A stretch of 64,000 nt of DNA from Oceanobacillus caeni (GTDB lineage: Bacteria > Bacillota > Bacilli > Bacillales > Amphibacillaceae). A model generated the notes under the pieces. It saw only the letters and a program-made list of their open reading frames with translations. It was not told the origin of the DNA and did not search any database. Both the position numbers and the translations under genes were made by a program. Positions 54,030 through 62,446 of this stretch are shown one piece after another (the stretch's first letter is position 1; the number at the start of each line of letters is the position of its first letter). The stretch spans positions 16,257 to 80,256 of the forward strand of contig NZ_JAHHXM010000013.1 in the NCBI RefSeq assembly GCF_019037185.1. Direction: 5' to 3'.

Positions 54030-54908
54030 ATGGATTCTTTAAGAAGTATGAATAATGCATTGGCATATATTGAAGAGCACTTAACAGAGGAAATTGATTA
54101 TAGTGAAGTATCTAAAATTGCTTATTGTTCAGAGTATCATTTCAAGCGGATGTTTTCTTTTTTAGCAGGCATAAGTTTATCAGAATATATTCGGAGAAGA
54201 AGACTGACGTTGGCTGCACTTGATCTGAAAGATAGGGATTTGAGAATAATTGATGTAGCCGTCAAATATGGCTATAATTCGGCTGATTCATTTTCCCGTG
54301 CTTTTCATTCCCTGCATGGCATTCTCCCTTCTGAGGCAAGGAGTGAGAATACACAATTAAAAGCTTATCCTCGAATGACCTTTCAATTATCAATTAAAGG
54401 AGGATGCGAAATGAACTATCGTATTGTTGAGAAAGGACCTTTTAAGTTAGTAGGATTTAAGAAGAGAGTTCCAATTATTTTTAAAGGTGTCAATCCAGAG
54501 ATTGCAAAAATGACTGAACTTTTAACCACGGATGTTATTAAACAATTAAAAGCAATTTCAAATGTAGAACCAACAGGTATTATTAGTGCTTCCACTAATT
54601 TCTCGGAAGGAAGAATGGAAGAAAGAGGAGAACTAGATCATTACATCGGTGTAGCAACTTCAAGTGATGAAACAGCAGAATTTGATGTATTAAAAATTGA
54701 TGCTAGTACTTGGGCTGTATTTGAATCGATTGGACCATTCCCGGAAACACTTCAAAATGTGTGGGGTAGGATATATTCAGAGTGGTTTCCATCATCAGGA
54801 TACGAGGCGGTTGAAGGTCCTGAAATTTTATGGAGTGAGAGTCCAGACACTGGGAATCCTAAGTATAGAAGCGAAATTTGGATTCCAGTAAAGAAAAAAG
54901 ACTATTAA
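54030..54908 (+). CDS. AraC-family regulator with GyrI-like effector domain
   Basis: The ATG at 54030 follows AAAGGAGG; an earlier in-frame ATG at 53988 has no site. The 292-residue protein has an AraC-type DNA-binding region (residues about 1-105: [40 protein letters not shown]) and a GyrI-like/SOUL-type ligand domain (about 128-290: [14 protein letters not shown], then [19 protein letters not shown]). The plan is that of Rob and BltR-like multidrug sensors. It follows vat by 104 bases and may control the resistance genes. Confidence 0.88.
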   Translation: MDSLRSMNNALAYIEEHLTEEIDYSEVSKIAYCSEYHFKRMFSFLAGISLSEYIRRRRLTLAALDLKDRDLRIIDVAVKYGYNSADSFSRAFHSLHGILPSEARSENTQLKAYPRMTFQLSIKGGCEMNYRIVEKGPFKLVGFKKRVPIIFKGVNPEIAKMTELLTTDVIKQLKAISNVEPTGIISASTNFSEGRMEERGELDHYIGVATSSDETAEFDVLKIDASTWAVFESIGPFPETLQNVWGRIYSEWFPSSGYEAVEGPEILWSESPDTGNPKYRSEIWIPVKKKDY

Positions 54909-54919
54909 TTACATTAATG

Positions 54920-54962
54920 TTTACGAAAAGGGCGCTCCTATTAAGAGTGCCCTTTTCGTAAA
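54920..54962 (+). terminator. Terminator of the resistance operon
   Basis: TTTACGAAAAGGGCGCTC pairs with GAGTGCCCTTTTCGTAAA across a short loop. The T-rich strands make it usable in both directions. Confidence 0.85.
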
Positions 54963-55296
54963 CGGTACGATTGGTGAATGTTTGGCGTAGCTAATTTCGG
55001 GTTGTGCTAGGCACCCCCGAAACAATAAAAGCTTAACTTCACTGATAATATACTCTTCCTCACTTTAATTATAACATATACAAAATTGCAAATATAGACT
55101 GTTCGTTCTGAATTTCAACTGCTATACTTCGATAGTATATTAGTGAGATTTGTTGGGGGATTTGGGATAGTGATTATTTTGGTCTGCTTCATTAATCGAC
55201 GAATTGGCAAAAGGCAAGCCAATGGAGAAGATCTTGAGCAGTTGAAGTTCTGGATATACTCATCATAACATTCAATTAATTTGGAGGTAAGATTAG
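54963..55296 (+). other. Spacer before arr, with a small membrane-type frame
   Basis: No standard gene is present. A frame from GTG 55143 to 55268 would encode 41 residues with one hydrophobic helix (FVGGFGIVIILVCFI) and a basic then acidic tail. It lacks a ribosome binding site, so it may be a remnant. A CGGGTTGTG...CACCCCCG imperfect repeat lies near 55003. No strong promoter for arr was found. Confidence 0.3.
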
Positions 55297-56040
55297 ATGA
55301 ATAAAAAATTTGATCCAAATAACGTTATTATTAAAATCTGCATGAGTAGGATGGGATTGGAGGACTGTGGAAACAGTGAGGGTGCGATTGCGATGTTTCA
55401 TAAAGCATGGCACGAAGCAACGGATGACTATGAAAGATTTATCGCAGCTTATCATTTAGCTCGTATACAAGAAAATATTACAGATAAATTAAAATGGATG
55501 GAAACATCCTTACAGTGTGCACAAAATATAGATGATGATAACGTTAAGAGTGCTTACTCCACGTTGTATATAAACATTGCCAACTGTTATGAGGAGTTGG
55601 GTGATTCTGAACAGGCAACTAGAAATTATGAATTGGCCAAATCATATAATGGTGCACTAACAGATAAAGGCCCATTTTACCATGGGACAAAGGCAGATTT
55701 GAAAGTTGGTGATTTTCTGATAGCGGGTGGAAATTCAAATTACAAACCTGGGCTTAAAATGAACCATATTTATTTCACTGCTAATGTCAATGGGGCAGGT
55801 CTTGCAGCAGCATTAGCAAAAGGAAAAGAACGCGTTTATATAGTAGAACCTACAGGTGAATTTGAAAACGACCCAAATGTTACTGACAAAAAGTTCCCTG
55901 GTAACTTAACGCGTTCTTATCGCTCACAAGAACCTTTAAAAATTATTGGTGAAGAAACAGAGTGGACGAAACCGACAGCTACTAAGCGACGAGAATGGCA
56001 TGAAAATTTAGCTAAAAACAAAGGCGATATTATTAACTAA
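55297..56040 (+). CDS. arr: Rifampin ADP-ribosyltransferase with N-terminal helical repeat domain
   Basis: The 247-residue protein has a C-terminal Arr domain (about residues 125-240): PFYHGTKADLKVGDFLIAGG, MNHIYFTANVNGAGLAAALA and RVYIVEPTGEFENDP, with the catalytic His, Tyr and Asp region visible, and KKFPGNLTRSYRSQEPLKII. It transfers ADP-ribose to rifamycins. Classic Arr is about 140 residues; here about 120 extra N-terminal residues look like TPR helices (SEGAIAMFHKAWHEATDDYE, then YINIANCYEELGDSEQATRN). The ATG follows GGAGGTAAG. Confidence 0.92.
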   Translation: MNKKFDPNNVIIKICMSRMGLEDCGNSEGAIAMFHKAWHEATDDYERFIAAYHLARIQENITDKLKWMETSLQCAQNIDDDNVKSAYSTLYINIANCYEELGDSEQATRNYELAKSYNGALTDKGPFYHGTKADLKVGDFLIAGGNSNYKPGLKMNHIYFTANVNGAGLAAALAKGKERVYIVEPTGEFENDPNVTDKKFPGNLTRSYRSQEPLKIIGEETEWTKPTATKRREWHENLAKNKGDIIN

Positions 56041-56067
56041 ACACATTTAATGGTGTGATAGTTGAAG

Positions 56068-56204
56068 GTCGATATGTTCCCGCCTACCGATAGTGCCAAA
56101 AACGTAGTGGATATGTTTCCGAGAACGGATACGCTCAAATGACATTCATTCTGTCCTCTCGAGCCATATCGAAGCAGTTTGTTGGTTGGAGAGGAAGTGT
56201 ATAA
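56068..56204 (+). pseudogene. Fragments of the 3' end of a 23S rRNA uracil-C5 methyltransferase gene
   Basis: In one frame VDMFPPTD (56068-56091) and VDMFPRTD (56107-56130 region) repeat; in another frame HIEAVCWLERK (56165-56197) follows, then a stop at about 56202. These match the C-terminal VDMFP...HVEAVVLLER end of TrmA/RlmCD-family methyltransferases (rumA/rlmCD), from memory. The gene is broken and the VDMFP part is doubled. This gene end is a known insertion site of mobile elements, including mef-bearing streptococcal prophage Phim46.1, so these fragments may be attachment-site scars. Confidence 0.45.
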
Positions 56205-56205
56205 C

Positions 56206-56286
56206 TAAAATAAACACCTGACTGTCAAAATAAACTCTTGCTAACTTCACCACAATTCTGTAAGAATAAACATTTGCTTTTTCAAT
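56206..56286 (+). repeat. AATAAAC three-box array, copy A
   Basis: Boxes TAAAATAAAC at 56206, CAAAATAAAC at 56226 and AAGAATAAAC at 56262 are spaced 20 and 36 bases apart. The whole 78-base stretch from 56209 recurs at 63353. The form is like the multiple transposase-binding sites at the ends of IS21- or Tn7-type elements; no transposase gene is present. Confidence 0.7.
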
Positions 56287-56366
56287 CTAAAACTCAACAA
56301 TTACTCGGATAATAGATGAATGAATGGGGGAGAAAAGAGTTCTTTTTCTTCCCTCTATTATGGCAG

Positions 56367-56515
56367 AACTTTATTCCAACTTCGAAAAAACCATGAAAAA
56401 TAGCCGAAAAAGGCCCGAAAAACGGTCATTTTTGAACCGAGAAAGTGTGAAAATAGGGGTTCCGTAGCAAAACTTTATTATAACTCAAACGGTGGAATGC
56501 GGGTTGGAGGGGCGG
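56367..56515 (+). repeat. 149-bp repeat, copy A
   Basis: This stretch (AACTTTATTCCAACTTCG ... GCGGGTTGGAGGGG) recurs with over 90 percent identity at 63644-63793. A one-base length difference shows that it is not kept as coding sequence. Confidence 0.88.
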
Positions 56516-56863
56516 AAAAAAGCAGGGGTTTATTATGGTTGTACATTAATCCTTGCTCTTATTCGGTTTATCCAATATCGCACTCAATTACAAATCAATA
56601 TCTTTTCAATATTTTCCTCTTTATTCTTTATCTCTTATCTCAACCATTTTCTTTCCTCTATTAAGCTCTTTGTTTTTTATTCAAGTATCAGTCATTCTCT
56701 CAAATTACTGAGTTAGGGTGTTGTAACCACTATATGTTGTATACGGGAATTGAAACTGAAACTATCATATAGACAATACCGTATTAGAGGTTATTATTAA
56801 ATTACAGAGTGATGAAATCTACTAGGATAGCAATTAATTATCAACATAAATGAGGGTTATAAA
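56516..56863. other. AT-rich spacer with third repeat module
   Basis: No gene is supported. The segment at 56562-56620 (GGTTTATCCAATATCGCACT and following T/C-rich bases) is similar to 63540-63600. A short frame at 56492-56716 runs across repeats and is not considered coding. Confidence 0.6.
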
Positions 56864-57283
56864 ATGACGTATTACTATTATTTAGCATCAGATCAAAAAA
56901 TGGGATTAGGTACTGGAACACTAGATTTAACAGTGGCGGATGATATTATTCCGGGTTTCGATTATCCAGTTCAATTAGAAATAATGAATGGAATTGAAAA
57001 AGAATGGGAGTTACGTGAACTATTACAGTATATTCGTAACCATACTGCTTCATATAAAGTCTGTACTGTACAAATAGCTAATTTATTAAATTCGAACAAA
57101 GTTGAAATGAAGGTACGGGAAAAATCAAAAATATTGTTACATGAGATTAGTGACCCAAAACAAATATTGCTATCAGAAGGACAATTGTTGACGATTAAGA
57201 AAGTACCAGTTTTTATGAAATGGAACAAACAGAGGAGTAAAAAGGATGATACATATTCTATCAAGTGCATCAGCTTCAGGTAG
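56864..57283 (+). CDS. Small unknown protein, first gene of the immunity-like island
   Basis: The 139-residue protein (YYYYLASDQKMGLGTGTLDL at the start; basic end KWNKQRSKKDD) has no domain that I know. It overlaps the DUF1835 gene by 38 bases, so the two are co-translated. Its start ATG follows TGAGGG. It could be an immunity protein or partner of the DUF1835 protein. Confidence 0.65.
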   Translation: MTYYYYLASDQKMGLGTGTLDLTVADDIIPGFDYPVQLEIMNGIEKEWELRELLQYIRNHTASYKVCTVQIANLLNSNKVEMKVREKSKILLHEISDPKQILLSEGQLLTIKKVPVFMKWNKQRSKKDDTYSIKCISFR

Positions 57284-58091
57284 TTTGCAGTTTGCTTTAA
57301 AAAAGATGGGTCTTGATAAGAAGGAAAGGATAATTTTCTTTAATGATATATTTTCGGTAGGCCCAGTCTGGAAGTTAAGTGAAGAGATTGGCGTAAAATC
57401 AAGAGATGAGTGGATGAAACAATCCATGAGCGATAAGTTCTTTGAATACAATGGTTACAGGGAACGTTTCGAAATGGTAATGAATCAAATTAACCTTATA
57501 CCTGATGGCGAGCATGTGACTATTTGGGTTTCTGATAACGCTCATGAACAAACAGGAATGCGGTATATTGTACATCTTTTAAAGGAGAAAAACATTGATA
57601 TTACGGTGATTAATACGACAGCAGCATATAAAGAGCTTTTTCAGGTAAAAAAGGTAAAATACAAGGTACTTCATACAGGTGAAATACCTTCCGAGAAGTT
57701 GCAATTTATTTATGAACAGGATTTTGGTCAGTTTTTAACATTAATTACGGACCATGATCGAGAAGAGTTAGAAAGGGAATGGCTTTCTCTTGGTGAAAGT
57801 CATGAAACGTTAAGAGTATGGCGGAATGGGAGGCTTCAAAGTATCACTGAAGATTACTATGATGATTTTATTGTGAAAAAGGCAAAAAGGCTGTTCGGTA
57901 AACAAAATGAATTTATAAGTGTAGCTAGAGTAATTGGAGAAGTGCTAGGGCATCTGGATCAATATTTAGGGGATGCTTTTCTCGAATATCGAATAAGGAA
58001 GTTAATTAATTCTGGAGTATTTGAACTAGAAGGTGATCTGAGGTCAAGATGTTTTTATAGTTTGAAGCTAAATAGAAATGAAAGCGATTAG
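57246..58091 (+). CDS. DUF1835/DUF3658-type protein
   Basis: The 281-residue protein has the DUF1835 start (IHILSSASASGSLQFAL, then IIFFNDIFSVGPVW) and WVSDNAHEQTGMRYIVHLL, followed by the DUF3658 region (LEREWLSLGESHETLRVWRN, then EVLGHLDQYLGDAFLEYRIR). This pair is common in Bacillales; the function is unknown. It has GAGGAG before the ATG. It lies in an island of immunity-like genes. Confidence 0.85.
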   Translation: MIHILSSASASGSLQFALKKMGLDKKERIIFFNDIFSVGPVWKLSEEIGVKSRDEWMKQSMSDKFFEYNGYRERFEMVMNQINLIPDGEHVTIWVSDNAHEQTGMRYIVHLLKEKNIDITVINTTAAYKELFQVKKVKYKVLHTGEIPSEKLQFIYEQDFGQFLTLITDHDREELEREWLSLGESHETLRVWRNGRLQSITEDYYDDFIVKKAKRLFGKQNEFISVARVIGEVLGHLDQYLGDAFLEYRIRKLINSGVFELEGDLRSRCFYSLKLNRNESD

Positions 58092-58106
58092 TATTGCTAG
58101 GAAGGA

Positions 58107-58539
58107 ATGGAAATGCTGGACGTTTCGGAGAATGTTAAGGGGAAACGCTATAAACAATTGATAGACTTATTATCGAAACATTGCAATCGTTTTGCTTTTG
58201 TTGAAAATAGACAAATGATGGAGATTGAAGAAGAACGTCTAGCTTATGTTGATATATTGATAGCAGATTGAAGAACATCTGATTAAAAGGAAAATTCAAC
58301 GAGAATGGGAAACTACCAGACTTGGCGAAGGAACAGCATATGTTTATTGTTTTCAACTCAATAATGCGACAAGAGAATTTTTAAAAGAACGCAGTCATTC
58401 CCTTTTTGGCTGGAATGGTTTGGAACTGCCAGAAGACCTCATGTTTTATCAAGATGATCAATGTATATTGGCTGGGTGTTCACACGAGGGGTACTTTATG
58501 GTTGATGAAACAATTTGGAACAACTTTTTATTGAAGTAG
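58107..58539 (+). pseudogene. Frameshifted unknown protein gene (about 143 residues)
   Basis: The frame from ATG 58107 (MLDVSENVKGKRYKQLIDLL) stops at 58271. The next frame takes over with EEHLIKRKIQREWETTRLGE and runs to a stop at 58539. One extra T near 58269 explains the break, and the two halves join smoothly. It resembles other small immunity-like proteins of the island in size and acidity. I do not recognise the family. Confidence 0.7.
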
Positions 58540-58603
58540 CAAAGGGCATTTGTTGACGATTAAGGGAGTATCCACTTTTAATTAAAAATGGAGGTTGTCA
58601 TCC

Positions 58604-58957
58604 TTGAACTGTTGTTGTGCTAGCGGTGATACAAATGATTTAAAAATTGAAGGAGATGTTGGGGCAGATCCAATTTGGTGCAATAGATGTGGATGTAATC
58701 TTGACATAGGAGATGTTCCGATTTCAGCTAGTTTACAAGAGGAATTATCGTCTTGGGCAGTAAAGCATGGGAACTGGTTAGATTGGGAACGAGATAAATT
58801 GCTTCCTAACGGGATCAAGCTGGAAGATAAATTTAATCGAATTGGGCTCAATTTAACAGAAAAGGTAAAGCAGGAAATAGGAATAAACTACAATATAAAA
58901 TTCATACCATCTACCAGTGCGAGATTCTATGCAAAAGTACAAAATGGCTTTTTATAA
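58604..58957 (+). CDS. Small cysteine-rich unknown protein
   Basis: Start is TTG 58604, 9 bases after GGAGG; a TTG at 58595 is too close. The 117-residue protein begins NCCCASGDTNDLKIEGDVGA and has CNRCGCNLDIGD, a likely zinc knuckle (about residues 27-34). Proteins like this are found in Bacillus immunity clusters, but I cannot name a function. Confidence 0.65.
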   Translation: MNCCCASGDTNDLKIEGDVGADPIWCNRCGCNLDIGDVPISASLQEELSSWAVKHGNWLDWERDKLLPNGIKLEDKFNRIGLNLTEKVKQEIGINYNIKFIPSTSARFYAKVQNGFL

Positions 58958-58979
58958 TATACGAATTGGAGCGGATTGC

Positions 58980-59312
58980 ATGAATAAGCAAATGTATTTT
59001 GATTCGGAAAACTATACTGGAAATCATTTACATGTAGGAAACTGGAAGGATGAACTCAATCCATTAATTGAGGGAATAGCATGGGTAAGGCAAGATGGCT
59101 CCATGGATCTATTCTTTGACGATTTTAAATCGGATTGTGAACGGCAAGAGCTGTTTGTTAATAAGGGATATTATTACGATAAGTTTAAGGGTGGTTATAT
59201 ATGCACTGTAAATACGGATGAGGAAGCATATGTCATGTTCCAAAAATGGGTTGATGAAGTATTATATTTATATCGAAATAAGGATAAAACTTCGTGTGAG
59301 GAAACAGAATGA
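58980..59312 (+). CDS. Small acidic unknown protein
   Basis: The ATG at 58980 is chosen with GGAG upstream; a longer frame from 58917 overlaps the previous gene. The 110-residue protein (YFDSENYTGNHLHVGNWKDE, then GYYYDKFKGGYICTVNTDEE) is acidic and compact, like immunity proteins. Its stop overlaps the next ATG by 4 bases. Confidence 0.65.
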   Translation: MNKQMYFDSENYTGNHLHVGNWKDELNPLIEGIAWVRQDGSMDLFFDDFKSDCERQELFVNKGYYYDKFKGGYICTVNTDEEAYVMFQKWVDEVLYLYRNKDKTSCEETE

Positions 59313-59755
59313 AACAAATTAGGCTGTTGAATTGGTTAATAGAAGTTGATGTAGGTAAAACAAAAGAATTCTATGAAAAAGATATAGAACTGTGCCATTG
59401 TTTATACTGTGAAAATTATATGGAGGCGGTTAAGTATGTAGCTCCATCCATCATAGAAGTATTTACTACGTTAGGAATTAATCCTTCCAAACCAAGCCAT
59501 TTATCTGAGTTTGGAGAACTGGAAGATGGTTTAGGTTTATATATTGGGAGTTATCATTTAGTTGGTAGATTAGTAGAGGGAGAGTTTTGTACAGATTCTG
59601 AATGGAATGATACGAACACAGCAGGAATTAATAATTTTACATTTGGATTCAAGAAAGAGGTATCGTTAGTTCACGACGAGTTGCAACAACCTATTTTACA
59701 ATTAGATTTCGAAGCCTGTATTCCTTGGGTATTAAGCGAAAAGCCTGATGATTAA
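59309..59755 (+). CDS. Small acidic immunity-like protein
   Basis: The 148-residue protein (NWLIEVDVGKTKEFYEKDIE, CHCLYCENYMEAVKYV, GELEDGLGLYIGSYHLVGRL) has two Cys-x-x-Cys-like pairs and an acidic character. It is coupled to the previous gene by the ATGA overlap. Families of this kind appear in Bacillus toxin-immunity loci; the partner toxin is unknown. Confidence 0.65.
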   Translation: MKQIRLLNWLIEVDVGKTKEFYEKDIELCHCLYCENYMEAVKYVAPSIIEVFTTLGINPSKPSHLSEFGELEDGLGLYIGSYHLVGRLVEGEFCTDSEWNDTNTAGINNFTFGFKKEVSLVHDELQQPILQLDFEACIPWVLSEKPDD

Positions 59756-59801
59756 ATATTATCTATCCTAAACAGATTGCCATAGAAGGAGACAATTAAG
59801 G

Positions 59802-60479
59802 GTGAAATTAAAAGAATATATACACACTACCTTCCCTGGACTTGTTTTGAAGCCAAGTCTTTATTCTCAATGGGATAAAGGTATCCATTTTGAATTAGCT
59901 AAAGGATTATATCAATTGAAAGAGAATACAGATGAGCTAAATCCTGATTATTTTAATACAGTCTATGATCAAGCCATTACACTTTTTAATAATTTATTCT
60001 CTGACGATGACCAAATCTTTTTGGTAACGAATGTGTATCGGTATAGAGAATATAATACAAGAAGTAGAAGGAAGTTAAAGGTCTATCTTCATTATATTAA
60101 AAGTAAAGATGTCCGTGTACGGTTAACACAAGAAACACTGCCCTATATGTTTGATGATGAAGAAGAGGTTGAGGTGAAGTGCACATCCCAATTCTCACTA
60201 CAATGCCACAAACAAGATATTCGTTATACAACGCTAATAAAAGCAATTTGTAATCAAGATTTTCCATCAGCAAAACCAAGAATACATAATCCATATAACT
60301 TATATGAGCCAGATGTATTTTTTATAAATGCAACGAGAAATGTTCTTTTTTACATCTATGATGATAGAGGGTGTGAAGTTATTGCAAGTGATTTGGAAAC
60401 GATACGCCCTATATATGAGAAATATACTGATTGGATTGATGAATATTGTCGTGAAGAGATAGATCAACGCTTTAAGTAA
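59802..60479 (+). CDS. DUF3885 protein
   Basis: Start is GTG 59802. The 225-residue protein has the DUF3885 region at its end (FYIYDDRGCEVIASDLETIR, then KYTDWIDEYCREEIDQRFK). DUF3885 proteins are typical members of Bacillus immunity gene arrays beside WapA or LXG toxins. The specific partner is unknown. Confidence 0.85.
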   Translation: MKLKEYIHTTFPGLVLKPSLYSQWDKGIHFELAKGLYQLKENTDELNPDYFNTVYDQAITLFNNLFSDDDQIFLVTNVYRYREYNTRSRRKLKVYLHYIKSKDVRVRLTQETLPYMFDDEEEVEVKCTSQFSLQCHKQDIRYTTLIKAICNQDFPSAKPRIHNPYNLYEPDVFFINATRNVLFYIYDDRGCEVIASDLETIRPIYEKYTDWIDEYCREEIDQRFK

Positions 60480-60515
60480 CATTTGAAATGTTCTGTACGA
60501 AGGAGAGAGTGATTA

Positions 60516-60998
60516 TTGTATTCATGGAGAGTAACAAAATATAATCCCTTAAAAAGGGATGTTGAAGGCAATTATCTGGATCATGAAGAATGGACTGACT
60601 TTTCGGATGTCGGAACAAAGGTTAGTATAGAGGAATATCTAAAAACAGAGCAAAATTACATAAACGCTATTCGTTCATTTATGGATGAAATAGGCTTAGA
60701 TAGAATTTATATTAATGCCTTAGAACAATGGTCTGACGAGGTTAGAAATCAACAAGCTAAAGAATTCCTATCAAAGATTTGGATCGGAAAGTTGGTAACT
60801 ATTCAAGAGATTCAAGAACTAGCCAAGTTAACGTTACGTAATGCGATTTGGTGCAAATTAGAGTTTAAAAAGCAGTTCTTTGTACATTTTGGAGAAGATT
60901 ATTATATGTATATTGGAGCAAGTAGAGATTGTAAAAAAGCAATAGACGCTGCTACAAAGTCTGGTTTATTCGTTGAAAAGTTTAATACTCCTTATTAA
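60516..60998 (+). CDS. Immunity-like protein, Bacillus YSWRVTKYNP family
   Basis: Start is TTG 60516 after AAGGAGAGAG. The 160-residue protein (YSWRVTKYNPLKRDVEGNYL, then YYMYIGASRDCKKAIDAATK) belongs to a family of small Bacillus proteins often coded next to toxin genes. It is acidic with no membrane part. The function is inferred from the company it keeps. Confidence 0.7.
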   Translation: MYSWRVTKYNPLKRDVEGNYLDHEEWTDFSDVGTKVSIEEYLKTEQNYINAIRSFMDEIGLDRIYINALEQWSDEVRNQQAKEFLSKIWIGKLVTIQEIQELAKLTLRNAIWCKLEFKKQFFVHFGEDYYMYIGASRDCKKAIDAATKSGLFVEKFNTPY

Positions 60999-61074
60999 AG
61001 GGTTTATTTATAGACGAATTTGATGAAAGATACGAAAAAGCAAGGAGAAAACAAAACAGAAAGAAGGAACTCAC

Positions 61075-61501
61075 TTGAAAAAGGAGTATCTGGCAAGTCG
61101 ATGACGAATATGGTTCTATGCCAATTACGAATAAAGATGTGAAAAAAGCGGAAGAGGAATTAAAAGTTAAATTACCTGAAGGTTACATAAGTCTTTTGAA
61201 AGAGCAGAATGGTGGGTACATCATCTACGATTCGTTTCCAACAAATTTCCCAACATTGTGGGCAGATGATCATATTAATGTAGATTATATTAGAGGCATT
61301 GGTGGAGAAGAGAGTATTCAGGAAAGTGAATATTTAATTGATTAGTGGGGATTACCGAAGAAGGTAGTTCTTATTTCAGGAGACGGTCATACATGGATTG
61401 CTTTTGATTATAGATATACAGATGAAAATCCACCCATTATTCTCATTGATCATGATGGAGAAGAAATTACTGAGATAGCTCCAGACTTTGATCATTTCTA
61501 A
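61075..61501 (+). pseudogene. SMI1/KNR4 immunity gene with frameshift and nonsense mutation
   Basis: From TTG 61075 the frame reads KKEYL, then a shift near 61091 is needed to reach QVDDEYGSMPITNKDVKKAE. The SMI1/KNR4 core follows (ELKVKLPEGYISLLKEQNGG). A TAG at 61343-61345 breaks LID-WGLPKKVVLISGDGHT, where related proteins have Glu (GAG), so one base change made the stop. The frame then runs to 61501 with IAFDYRYTDENPPIILIDHD. SMI1/KNR4 proteins neutralise secreted toxins. This copy is dead twice. Confidence 0.82.
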
Positions 61502-61563
61502 ATGGATTAACTAACCTGGAAGATTGATTATTCTTTTTATTTAACTGGAGAGGTGAGTGAATT

Positions 61564-62007
61564 TTGAATACGTTAAAGTTGAAATTTGAATTAGATTCAT
61601 CGAGTTTTATTGAACCAAAACTTATTAAAAAGAGAAGCGGTAAGCTATTAGTTGATATACAAGGTAGGTTAGAGGTATTTTTAAATGATCATTGTTTCTT
61701 CTTAGAACCTTCGCTAGCCCTGCTTGAGTTTGGAATGGCATTAAAAAACTGGAGGCAGGAAGAGGATTTTCATTACTATACCATTGAACATGATGAAAGA
61801 GAAGGTCCTATTTTAGCGTTTAATAAAATAGAGGAAAACTACTGGACAATATATTCAATTTGGCAATTGTATGAATCTAAGGAGTTGTTAGATCTGGATA
61901 GAATTATTGAAGCAGTAGATTTATTCCTACTTGAATTAGATAGAGAATTACTAAAGAAATATGGATTTAATATGGATGAATTCATAACAAGCAAGTGGAT
62001 ATTTTGA
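61564..62007 (+). CDS. Small acidic immunity-like protein
   Basis: Start is TTG 61564 after GAGAGGTGAG. The 147-residue protein (KLKFELDSSSFIEPKLIKKR, SLALLEFGMALKNWRQEEDF, VDLFLLELDRELLKKYGFNM) is acidic and soluble, of a type common in Bacillus immunity arrays. The family is not named with certainty. Confidence 0.65.
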   Translation: MNTLKLKFELDSSSFIEPKLIKKRSGKLLVDIQGRLEVFLNDHCFFLEPSLALLEFGMALKNWRQEEDFHYYTIEHDEREGPILAFNKIEENYWTIYSIWQLYESKELLDLDRIIEAVDLFLLELDRELLKKYGFNMDEFITSKWIF

Positions 62008-62036
62008 TGTTAATATTGAGGCAGGAAGTCTGAGAT

Positions 62037-62360
62037 ATGAAATACATTTGCCCTGTTTGTGGTTATAAAGGACTGGACGAACCAGCATATAATAATGAAG
62101 AAAAATTAGAGGGCGGCTCTTATGAAATATGTATGTGCTGTCAATTTCAATTTGCCGTAGATGATGATGTTGAATCGGAAAATGGAGAATTTTTAACAGT
62201 AAAAGATGCACATAATATTTACCGAAATATTTGGTTCAGTTTTGGTGCACCTGTTTTTATAATTGAATATTATCCCTCTGAATATCAAGAAAATGGGAAA
62301 GTGGAGCGGGAGCATTTAGAAAAGCAATTTAAAAATATAGGTATAAACTTAAATGAGTAA
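62037..62360 (+). CDS. CPCC-type cysteine-rich immunity-like protein
   Basis: The 107-residue protein has two Cys pairs (CPVCGYKGLDEPAY at residue 5, CMCCQFQF near 34), as in zinc-binding CPCC proteins found in polymorphic-toxin loci. The rest (EYYPSEYQENGKVEREHLEK) is acidic. It likely binds zinc and may be an immunity protein. Confidence 0.75.
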   Translation: MKYICPVCGYKGLDEPAYNNEEKLEGGSYEICMCCQFQFAVDDDVESENGEFLTVKDAHNIYRNIWFSFGAPVFIIEYYPSEYQENGKVEREHLEKQFKNIGINLNE

Positions 62361-62446
62361 TTATGATATGATCTTTAAATAAAAAACCTATTAATTTAAA
62401 GCCTTAGAATTGCACTTTACAACATATTATACGGGGATAGAGGGAG

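Noticed and set aside
55003..55030. Imperfect CGGGTTGTG/CACCCCCG repeat as a transposon end before arr
   Set aside because: Only one copy is visible, with mismatches and no matching end or target duplication on the other side of arr.
56492..56716. 74-residue frame after repeat copy A
   Set aside because: It starts within the repeat and is T-rich low-complexity; no homologous frame in copy B.
61012..61077. Short basic frame (DEFDERYEKARRKQNRKKEL) before the SMI1 pseudogene
   Set aside because: No start codon or ribosome site; at most a remnant of another cassette gene.
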